The notes beneath the pieces were generated by a model. It was given only the letters and a program-made list of their open reading frames with translations. It made no database searches and was not told where the DNA came from. Shown in pieces: positions 11,430 through 17,788 of a DNA stretch of 64,000 nucleotides. Source of the stretch: JBEPTX01 sp041691795 (GTDB lineage: Bacteria; Patescibacteriota; Saccharimonadia; Saccharimonadales; Saccharimonadaceae); the NCBI GenBank assembly GCA_041691795.1, contig JBEPTX010000001.1, positions 124,001 to 188,000 on the forward strand, given 5' to 3'. How positions within the stretch are numbered: the first letter of the stretch is position 1; the number at the start of each line of letters is the position of its first letter. A program made the position numbers and the translations under genes.

Positions 11430-11864
11430 ATGTGGAAAGCTACGCACACTGCCACGGTCAATGCCTCACCAGAGGCGATCTGGGAACGCTGGGTCGACGT
11501 AGACAAATGGCCCGAACAGGATGCATCGCTAAAATCTGCCTCAATCAGTGGTCCTTTCGAACTGGGAAGCACTATTACACTCCAGCCAAAAAACGCGCCC
11601 AAAGTCAAAGTCCGCCTGGCGCTCGTCACCCCAAATGCAGGATTCGTATCTGTGGGCAAATTACCCCTGGCAACCCTCCGCTTTACCCATCATCTCGAAG
11701 AACTAAAATCCGGCACAAGTTTCACTCAAAGTGTCAGCATCACCGGCCCAATGGCCTGGTTTTACGCCACCATCATGGGTAACAAAATGGAGCAAAACTT
11801 GGTCGCACGGGTCGACAAAATGGCCGGATTAATCGAAAACTACCCCGAAACCGACGAAGTTTAG
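11430..11864 (+). CDS. SRPBCC (START-like) domain protein
   Basis: 144 aa from MWKATHTATV. The pattern ASPEAIWERWVDVDKWPEQD near the start and the C-terminal helix are typical of the SRPBCC/polyketide cyclase superfamily of small hydrophobic ligand-binding proteins; the ligand is unknown. An in-frame ATG at 11412 was rejected as start because TATACT at 11418-11423 would lie inside the gene; that box ends 6 nt before 11430. Its end overlaps the convergent gene by 4 nt. Confidence 0.85.
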   Translation: MWKATHTATVNASPEAIWERWVDVDKWPEQDASLKSASISGPFELGSTITLQPKNAPKVKVRLALVTPNAGFVSVGKLPLATLRFTHHLEELKSGTSFTQSVSITGPMAWFYATIMGNKMEQNLVARVDKMAGLIENYPETDEV

Positions 11865-12253
11865 TACAGCGGCAACTGGCTATACTGCATATTATCGATA
11901 TGCGCCACCTCGACAAGCTGTAATGTCGGACGGCTATGAAGATCTTGGGCAAAGACAAAAAACGTTACGTCGTTGTGACCTAGGTGAACACCAAATCTGC
12001 CTTCTTGAGTTTCGACTGGCACATTCAAAAATTCGGCACGGCCATTAATAATATAGCCGAAATAAACTTCTATGCCTGGTGTCGTCTGTAGAACTGCGAT
12101 ATCGCGCCAACTTTGAATGATCGTTTCTAGCTGCGGTTGCTGCGTTCCCTCGGGAATTTCGGCTGCTGTCGCACTGCCAGGTACATTCACCATGGCGATT
12201 GTTGGCCAATACTCACTAGAATCCAATTGTTGATCGAGTTTTATATTACGCAT
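11861..12253 (-). CDS. Hypothetical protein (130 aa)
   Basis: No family is recognised. It is a soluble, probably beta-rich protein without signal peptide or cysteines. A good ribosome binding site (AAAGGTAGG) precedes the ATG. The gene is divergent from the Nudix gene at 12295, with 41 nt between them holding both promoters, and it overlaps the end of the SRPBCC gene by 4 nt. Confidence 0.6.
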   Translation of the reverse strand: MRNIKLDQQLDSSEYWPTIAMVNVPGSATAAEIPEGTQQPQLETIIQSWRDIAVLQTTPGIEVYFGYIINGRAEFLNVPVETQEGRFGVHLGHNDVTFFVFAQDLHSRPTLQLVEVAHIDNMQYSQLPLY

Positions 12254-12294
12254 ATGCCTACCTTTCGTTTACCAGTCTAAGGTATGATAGATAA

Positions 12295-12711
12295 ATGGAC
12301 AAGCGCGTCGATATTCACAAAGCTGGTGCCGTCATCCTACAGGATAGACGACTACTGATCGAGCGATCGATTGGCAAAACTATTTTCAATACACCCGGTG
12401 GCAAATTAGACCCGGGCGAAACCCCCAAACAGGCACTCGTACGCGAGCTACTAGAGGAACTCCAAATTGTCGTACGCGAGGAAGACCTCGAGGAATTTGG
12501 CACATTCCACGCCCAAGCATCGACCAAACAAGACAAAACGTTGCGGATGGACGTATTCAAAGTCCTCAAATGGCAAGGCGACATTGCAGCCGACCATGAA
12601 GTAGAAGAACTCAAGTGGGTCAATTCTAGCGAAGCAGCTGAACTCGAGATCGGATCAGTCTTTCAGCAAGAAATTGTACCGCGGGTGAAAGCCCAAGGAC
12701 TTATCGATTAG
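12295..12711 (+). CDS. Nudix hydrolase
   Basis: 138 aa. Nudix box GGKLDPGETPKQALVRELLEE lies near residues 36-57 and continues LQI. It opens with AGAVILQDRRLLIERS, the first strand pair of the fold. It is a cytoplasmic pyrophosphohydrolase of unknown substrate. TATGAT at 12283-12288 ends 6 nt before the ATG (leaderless). It converges with the Pr6Pr gene with a 4-nt overlap. Confidence 0.9.
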   Translation: MDKRVDIHKAGAVILQDRRLLIERSIGKTIFNTPGGKLDPGETPKQALVRELLEELQIVVREEDLEEFGTFHAQASTKQDKTLRMDVFKVLKWQGDIAADHEVEELKWVNSSEAAELEIGSVFQQEIVPRVKAQGLID

Positions 12712-13334
12712 TTTTTAGGCCGTTTTGTCGTCTGCTGGGCAAATTGCGTTATCGCCCAGACCAGGCCCAGACCACCAACCGCAATAGCAATAATCGTCAC
12801 TGCAACCCCTGTATAGCCATTAGTAATAGGGTTCAAGAACGGATACGGATACCAGCCGACCATTGCCCCACGGACCAAACTATACAATACGTACAATGAC
12901 GGAAACAACATCCATGTCACACCTTGCCTAAATGTGATGCGCATTCGTTTTGGTGCATCAATAATCCAATCCAGCGCCACGATACTTGGCATGATGTAGT
13001 GAAGCACCGTATTATCCCATGGGACAGCGGTCAAATCGACATCCAATCCCGATAATAGCAGCGAGAAAACCACCCCAACAACAATCATATTCAGGGTCGA
13101 TGCGCCGCGCAGCATCACCACTAGCCTGTTTTGCGTGCCATTTGCCAGCGCAACAGCACTCAGTACAAAAACAAGCACCGCGATCACATTCGATTCGATT
13201 GTAAAATAACTAAAAAAGTTAGCTGGCATGAACGTACCACGATCACTTAGTGTTGCAATTTCAGTCACAATCGCGCTCAGTCCCAGCAGCGCAAATAACA
13301 TTCTATACCCAATAATCATGTTCTTTTTATTCAT
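12708..13334 (-). CDS. Pr6Pr family (FAR-17a/AIG1-like) membrane protein
   Basis: 208 aa with six hydrophobic segments. The motifs FFSYFTIESNVIAVLVFV and VLHYIMPSIVALDWI match the Pr6Pr/AIG1-like six-helix family; eukaryotic members (AIG1/ADTRP) hydrolyse fatty-acid esters of hydroxy fatty acids, but the bacterial role is not established. TACAAT ends 7 nt before the ATG (leaderless). Confidence 0.8.
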   Translation of the reverse strand: MNKKNMIIGYRMLFALLGLSAIVTEIATLSDRGTFMPANFFSYFTIESNVIAVLVFVLSAVALANGTQNRLVVMLRGASTLNMIVVGVVFSLLLSGLDVDLTAVPWDNTVLHYIMPSIVALDWIIDAPKRMRITFRQGVTWMLFPSLYVLYSLVRGAMVGWYPYPFLNPITNGYTGVAVTIIAIAVGGLGLVWAITQFAQQTTKRPKN

Positions 13335-13401
13335 AAGAACTATTGTATATCAAATCATTGTCATATGCCCCCACTCCCTTGTAATTCGCATCATTTTCCC
13401 A

Positions 13402-13549
13402 TATAATCCTTAGAGTTACGCGTGTGTAGCTCGGTTTTAGAGTGAGATATGCCAGTGGCATATCGCAAGGGAATGTTCAGATGCAAGCTGTGCTTGCAGT
13501 AGCGAACTTCCGGGGTCGCGGAACGTGACCTTTCTTGCCAGGCCAAGGA
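13402..13549 (+). pseudogene. Broken tRNA-Gly 5' part with its own promoter
   Basis: TATAAT (13402-13407) is spaced 12 nt from GCGTGTG TA GCTC, which mirrors the start of the intact tRNA-Gly at 13598 (GCGGGTG TA GCTC). A D-arm-like GCTC/GAGT follows. Unrelated hairpins then intervene: GATATGCC/GGCATATC, GCAAGC/GCTTGC and TTCCG/CGGAA. At 13528-13549 there is an anticodon-arm-like stretch, CTTTCTTGCCA then CCAAGGAAG, equal to the Gly anticodon arm with a 5-nt insertion (AGGCC) in the loop. No T-arm follows. It reads as the left remnant of an older tRNA-Gly gene; a structured RNA of another kind cannot be excluded. Confidence 0.5.
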
Positions 13550-13597
13550 AGTGTACAATTAAAAATCGAAGAGTATGGTTTACATCATTCTCAATAT

Positions 13598-13673
13598 GCG
13601 GGTGTAGCTCAGTTGTTAGAGCGCTTCCTTGCCAAGGAAGAGGTCGAGAGTTAGAGTCTCTTCACCCGCACCA
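13598..13673 (+). tRNA. tRNA-Gly(GCC) with U19-A56 elbow pair
   Basis: 76 nt, complete cloverleaf with encoded CCA. Acceptor GCGGGTG/CACCCGC; anticodon stem CTTCC/GGAAG with loop TTGCCAA gives GCC. The D-loop is AGTTGTTA instead of the usual AGTTGGTA, and the T-loop is TTAGAGT instead of TTCGAGT. The near-universal G19-C56 tertiary pair is therefore replaced by U19-A56. The 3' end overlaps the last codons of the convergent serine recombinase and is the left boundary of the mobile region. Confidence 0.93.
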
Positions 13674-15158
13674 AATTTTATCATTAGCCCCATTTTGGGG
13701 CTTTTTGCTTGCTTCAATGAATGTCCTATAGGGGTCATTGACTATATAAGACAACTTTTTGTCGTCTAATACCATGTTTGAAAGTACCAATTTGAGCATC
13801 TTCTGCTGGAGCAATGCACGTGAGTTTTTGAACAGTTCTGACGAGCGTTGAGACAGGTCTATCAGATAGGAAATGGTCACAATAAAGCTTTTGTTAGAAT
13901 GTGTGAGCGTCATAAGCCGTTCGTCTAGTTCCATTTGCCTTGCAGTAAGCTCTGTAACGATTTCGTCATACAGGTCGGTAGTAATACGCCCGTCCAGTCG
14001 CTCGTAGGTCAAAGCCTTCAATCTTTCCTTGATTTTGTCATATTCGGTTCGGGTTGCCTCAATCTTTTGTGTGTAGTATTCCTGCTGGTTATTGTGCCGT
14101 GACTTCAGCTCGGCGATAACTTTTGGGATATCATCTGCCGATAGAGGCACACTCTTAATTAGCTCGACGACATCAGGCATTACGAGCTTCATGGCGGTGT
14201 TCTGGTTGCCGCATTTACCCTTTGCCCCAGAGCACTTTAGATATACGTTGTTACGGGCGTAGAAGCAAGACACAGTGCAGCCACACTTCTTGCACTTCAC
14301 GTTATCCTTGAACGCAAAGGCAATGCTGTCATAGGTCGTTCGTGTGTCTTGCCGCTGTTTCCGTACTTCCTGACACTGTTTAAACAGATTGTAGGTGATT
14401 AAAGGCTCGTATTTGTGGGGATATTCTTTGCCCATATATTTCATCTTGCCGTAGTAGAACGGGTTGCTCAGGATTTTATCTACGGCTGATTTATTGAGCT
14501 TATTAGCCTTATGCGTTTTGCCTCGCAAGCCATCTTCATTAGCGGCTTTGGCAATGTGTTCATAGGGCAACCCAGTAGCCCGTCTCTCGAACATCTTGAC
14601 GATATGATGTGCTCTGGTCTTATCGATTACGATATCCTTGTCTGGTTTTTTCTCGGTGCCCTTATTTATGTTTACGTAGCCAATGGGGGCACAGCCGACC
14701 CAAATCTTATCATTCAGCATTTGCTCAAAACGACGCTTCACGTTGTCCCTGATACTGTCTGAATAGTACTTCGCTAATGCCATGCCGATACCGAGCCTAA
14801 ACAGGTCGGCAGCAGGTGAATACTTGGTAATGAACAGGTTATCGGAAGGAAAATGTAGCTCGATTCTATCTTGTCGTACAAGGTCGTTGAGGGTTTTAAC
14901 TTCTTCTTGACTACTATCACGTGTGAAGCGGTCAATTTTGTCATGGACGACGATGCTGCGTTCTTTCTGACTTTTGATATTTTCAATCAGTTCTTGAAAC
15001 TTTTTACGTGGGTCGGTCTTGTGAGCTGTTTCATCAAACTGGTGGTACTCGAATATATATTTATTTTGATTGGCATAGTTTTCAAGCCTTAATTTCTGGG
15101 CTGGCAAAGCTTTCCTTTGCTCTACGTCTGATACTCGTGCGATTAAAATTACTAACAT
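13662..15158 (-). CDS. Large serine recombinase (integrase/resolvase family)
   Basis: 498 aa. Resolvase domain 1-140 with catalytic Ser10 in ARVSDVEQ and the arginine motif DKIDRFTRD; Recombinase domain about 160-265; zinc ribbon 285-325 (CKKCG, then two more Cys); coiled coil about 355-430. It is probably the integrase of the element. It has a leader with an AAGGAG site. Its stop codon (13662-13664) and last three codons lie inside tRNA-Gly, so the C-terminus (KIWCG) is written by the attachment site. Confidence 0.92.
   Translation of the reverse strand: MLVILIARVSDVEQRKALPAQKLRLENYANQNKYIFEYHQFDETAHKTDPRKKFQELIENIKSQKERSIVVHDKIDRFTRDSSQEEVKTLNDLVRQDRIELHFPSDNLFITKYSPAADLFRLGIGMALAKYYSDSIRDNVKRRFEQMLNDKIWVGCAPIGYVNINKGTEKKPDKDIVIDKTRAHHIVKMFERRATGLPYEHIAKAANEDGLRGKTHKANKLNKSAVDKILSNPFYYGKMKYMGKEYPHKYEPLITYNLFKQCQEVRKQRQDTRTTYDSIAFAFKDNVKCKKCGCTVSCFYARNNVYLKCSGAKGKCGNQNTAMKLVMPDVVELIKSVPLSADDIPKVIAELKSRHNNQQEYYTQKIEATRTEYDKIKERLKALTYERLDGRITTDLYDEIVTELTARQMELDERLMTLTHSNKSFIVTISYLIDLSQRSSELFKNSRALLQQKMLKLVLSNMVLDDKKLSYIVNDPYRTFIEASKKPQNGANDKIWCG
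13686..13706 (+). terminator. Terminator after tRNA-Gly
   Basis: Stem AGCCCC/GGGGCT with loop ATTTT, then a T-run. It lies within the 3' end of the convergent recombinase gene, so this tRNA terminator was apparently supplied by the element. Confidence 0.75.
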
Positions 15159-15180
15159 ATTATCTCCTTATATCTTAACA

Positions 15181-16305
15181 TTACTTAACAGTATTTTCAA
15201 TGTTTCCTAAAAACCCACTCATGCGAGTTGGAGTAAATTGTTCCAACGCTTCACTGACGTGCAGCATGTGCATGAAGCGATTGGCTTTAGGCGACTTGAT
15301 TATCGGTTTGAGCCGATACCACGCCTGCCTGTTGTAGTGCGTTTCAATCAAATTACGTAGACCGACAGCACCTTGCTGCCCATTTATGAGCAAGCCTGTT
15401 ACGGCTGCCATTGCCGTCTGCGGCGTGACGTTGGGGTTATCAATCAGATAGTTTTGCAGCAGCTCATACGGCTTCTTTACGTCCAGTCCAAGCATATCAA
15501 CCGAGACTGTTAGCTTGTGCCAATGTTCTAGCAGAACATTCCGACATAGCTGTTCTTTGAACAGTGCTTCAAACGTCCAGCTATCTAATTGCTTATAGGC
15601 ACTTTTAATTCTTCGCTTACCGACAAATCTCACTTCGTACCTAAACACTTCAAGTGGTTTGTATTCGTCAAGCTGCTGAAGCAAATCAAGCTGTATCAAG
15701 CTATCCTTTTCAAAAGCTCGCTTCGGGCTTATTCTTGTCTTCCTTAAGTCCGCTGCTTTATCGTAAAACGCAATGTCCAACGAATTGCAGTGAATATGCA
15801 CCACGTGCCCATCACGAAAGTTGGTCTTTTGCCAGTCATAGATACGGCTCACATCAAGTTTTGCAACGGTGTTCAGTATCGTTTGGCTGGCAGTTCCATC
15901 CAAAAAGACCACGTTTTTTGACGGATGCCATGCACCAACGTCTGCACCAGCAAGCCATTCCCTAAGAAAACGAAATTTCAACAACTCATACAGCCTTTTC
16001 TGTAGCTCAGTAAGTAACAGCTCGAAATCATCTTCCGTTAGCTCGTCAAAGTTATTGCCATACACCATCTTTGGGGCTGAGAACTCAACCACAAGTTGAT
16101 ATATAGGTCCGAACTTCGTTGGACGCTTGTGCATGGTCAGGCGGGGCATATACGTGCCCATTTTGGCGTAGGTAGGCGATGGATTTAGCCAAGTCCGACC
16201 ACTAGGGCAATTCACTAGCTGCTCTAGTGTCATCGGTGCAAACCTGCTACCGTCAAATATGAGTGGATTCTGAACCATAATCAGTAGCTTTACGGTGTCT
16301 ACCAT
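15181..16305 (-). CDS. Rolling-circle replication initiator-like protein (Rep_trans type)
   Basis: 374 aa from MVDTVKLLI, a typical Rep start; the open frame extends further upstream into the SpoVG-like gene. GHVVHIHCNSLDIAFYDKAADL and LEVFRYEVRF resemble the replication initiation factor family (filamentous phage gpII/plasmid Rep), which nicks double-strand origins. The HIH pair could be the metal-binding HUH element, but a catalytic tyrosine was not assigned. It lies 22 nt upstream of the recombinase gene, same strand. Family assignment is moderate. Confidence 0.6.
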   Translation of the reverse strand: MVDTVKLLIMVQNPLIFDGSRFAPMTLEQLVNCPSGRTWLNPSPTYAKMGTYMPRLTMHKRPTKFGPIYQLVVEFSAPKMVYGNNFDELTEDDFELLLTELQKRLYELLKFRFLREWLAGADVGAWHPSKNVVFLDGTASQTILNTVAKLDVSRIYDWQKTNFRDGHVVHIHCNSLDIAFYDKAADLRKTRISPKRAFEKDSLIQLDLLQQLDEYKPLEVFRYEVRFVGKRRIKSAYKQLDSWTFEALFKEQLCRNVLLEHWHKLTVSVDMLGLDVKKPYELLQNYLIDNPNVTPQTAMAAVTGLLINGQQGAVGLRNLIETHYNRQAWYRLKPIIKSPKANRFMHMLHVSEALEQFTPTRMSGFLGNIENTVK

Positions 16306-16579
16306 AATGTTCATCACTTCCTTCAAATAGCTCGGTGCATTTGTCGTAAATCGCCATTTCAATCGCTTCGCCTGCTTCTTTCGTAACAGGGTGAAAATAA
16401 TTGAGCTGGTGTATGCCGATTTTCTTGGTTGGGTAAGTTAGGCGATAGCCCGACCCGTCTAACCGACGGTGTACGCCAATCGAACCAATAAACAGCCGTT
16501 CATCAATCACGCAACTTGCAAAACCGACCAGTCCATTGATAGGTTTTACTGGCACAATTTGCACTTCACTGACTTTCAT
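16253..16579 (-). CDS. SpoVG-like nucleic acid-binding protein
   Basis: 108 aa from MKVSEVQIVPV. The first 85 residues match the SpoVG fold pattern: a K-x-S/T-D/E-V-x-I/V start, a mid VIDERLFIGSIGVHRR strand pair, YPTKKIGIHQLNYFHPV, then a helix. SpoVG proteins bind DNA/RNA; copies next to Rep genes are frequent on Gram-positive mobile elements. The gene overlaps Rep by 53 nt and the preceding small gene by 14 nt. Confidence 0.7.
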   Translation of the reverse strand: MKVSEVQIVPVKPINGLVGFASCVIDERLFIGSIGVHRRLDGSGYRLTYPTKKIGIHQLNYFHPVTKEAGEAIEMAIYDKCTELFEGSDEHYGRHRKATDYGSESTHI

Positions 16580-16748
16580 TTTTGTTTGCCTTATCAAGCT
16601 TTATTGCCTTTGCTCGTGCTATTCCTCTTTTAGTGGCTTCGGCGTGCATCTTACTTTGATATTTCGCTATTATTGCGTGAAGTTCTTTCCTCGTCTCTTT
16701 GCTCATTTTCGCTTCCATCACTGCTCCTTTCATTACTTTGCTGTTCAA
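16566..16748 (-). CDS. Small basic helical protein (60 aa)
   Basis: No family recognised. Lys-rich amphipathic helix (ETRKELHAIIAKYQSKMHAEATKRGIARAKAIKL), no membrane segment. It overlaps the gene before it by 98 nt and the SpoVG-like gene after it by 14 nt, all in one operon. Deep overlap makes it less certain; an internal start (MSKETRKEL, 16706) would shorten the overlap. Confidence 0.4.
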   Translation of the reverse strand: MNSKVMKGAVMEAKMSKETRKELHAIIAKYQSKMHAEATKRGIARAKAIKLDKANKNESQ

Positions 16749-16944
16749 GGTCCATCTGTATCAACAAATCAAAGAAGCTCGTGAGGCTAACTAACTGTTC
16801 CTCATCCAACACAGTACCCACGCCTTTATTTGCGGCATGTAATTGTGGTTTTACTGGCTGTGCTTGCTCATCTGCTGACACAAAGATTGACCTTTCTGCA
16901 ATCACAGACAGGCAAGAAAAATGCCCGCTTATGTTTGCGAGCAT
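16651..16944 (-). CDS. Hypothetical acidic protein (97 aa)
   Basis: No family recognised. Residues 47-68 form one amphipathic helix; the tail from residue 68 is highly charged and Ser/Glu/Arg rich, probably disordered. Placed in the SpoVG-Rep-recombinase operon by strand and spacing (44 nt after the 191-aa gene). It could regulate or assist replication, which is inference from position only. Confidence 0.45.
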   Translation of the reverse strand: MLANISGHFSCLSVIAERSIFVSADEQAQPVKPQLHAANKGVGTVLDEEQLVSLTSFFDLLIQMDLEQQSNERSSDGSENEQRDEERTSRNNSEISK

Positions 16945-16988
16945 ATCTTGTACACAGTACGTGTACTGAAAGTGGTTTTCAGTATGTT

Positions 16989-17564
16989 TTACAGATACGA
17001 AGTATTTACAAAAATCTTACCTTCTTGAATTTTTATCAGTTTTTCAGGTCCATCCGCTTCTGTTACTTTCTTATTGATTGCATCAACTGCATTGATGACT
17101 TTTCTTTTTTCAGTCTTGCCAATTAAGGCGGTATTTACGCCTAAAACTTTACTGAAAGTAACACCTGACTTTTGGGTATTGACAGATTTGAAGACACACT
17201 CCAAAAGCCAGCATTCAGTAGTCTTTTTACCGTTTTTCTTTTTGGCTTTGCCGAGCCTGGCAATTACAACGTACTTAAAGGGAGCTAGCTGCAGTATGCC
17301 AGCATTCTTGTCGTAGTCTTCTGGGCGAAGAGCTAGCAAGCCTTTTGAAATGCGAGGCTTTGACGGCTCAGATTGATATTGTGTATCGCTAGAGCTTTCC
17401 GAAATATGCTCATCTACCTCTGTTTCATCGTCTAAGTCCAAGTACATAAATGTTGGCGAAGGGCTTATTTTTGCCGTTCCATATTGCATACGTGTAGGCT
17501 CAAGGCGGACAAATGGTCTGCTTTTATCGGGCTTATCATCGTAGCAATACTTATCTTTTTTCAT
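16989..17564 (-). CDS. Hypothetical protein (191 aa), first gene of the recombinase operon
   Basis: Start chosen at MKKDKYCYDDK; the frame is open 20 codons further but those lie over the divergent promoter. The first 90 residues are acidic and low complexity. Residues 95-190 look like a compact beta-rich domain (FKYVVIARLGKAKKKNGKK, CWLLECVF) with a weak resemblance to single-stranded DNA-binding-like folds, which I cannot confirm. It is divergent from the excisionase-like gene; the two promoters overlap. Confidence 0.55.
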   Translation of the reverse strand: MKKDKYCYDDKPDKSRPFVRLEPTRMQYGTAKISPSPTFMYLDLDDETEVDEHISESSSDTQYQSEPSKPRISKGLLALRPEDYDKNAGILQLAPFKYVVIARLGKAKKKNGKKTTECWLLECVFKSVNTQKSGVTFSKVLGVNTALIGKTEKRKVINAVDAINKKVTEADGPEKLIKIQEGKIFVNTSYL

Positions 17565-17596
17565 CACATCTCTATCAACTAATGTATAGTTGTAGT

Positions 17597-17788
17597 ATGA
17601 CACAATCTGAGGCAAAACGACCAAGATTACTCACGTTGAAACAGGCGTGTGACATGCTTGGCTGTCATCCTAATACTTTGCGAGCTTGGGACAAAAAAGG
17701 CTATCTCGTAGCTGTCCGTATTGGTTCACGGGGGGATAGACGCTACCAAAAAGACGATGTGCTGAAGCTAATGGAGAAAAACAAATGA
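17597..17788 (+). CDS. Excisionase/MerR-type HTH protein
   Basis: 63 aa. LTLKQACDMLGCHPNTLRAWDKKGYL is the winged helix-turn-helix of the HTH_17/excisionase group, followed by the wing (IGSRGDRRYQKDDVLKLM). TATAGT (17585-17590) ends 6 nt before the ATG, leaderless; an upstream in-frame ATG was rejected. It overlaps the Mod gene by 4 nt (ATGA), so it probably regulates the restriction cassette or acts as recombination directionality factor. Confidence 0.85.
   Translation: MTQSEAKRPRLLTLKQACDMLGCHPNTLRAWDKKGYLVAVRIGSRGDRRYQKDDVLKLMEKNK

Noticed and set aside
13402..13597. A tRNA gene with a group I intron
   Set aside because: No second exon completes the acceptor GCGTGTG with a matching CACACGC; the T-arm is missing; and a complete tRNA-Gly stands just downstream. 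The insertions are also too short and lack recognisable intron core helices.
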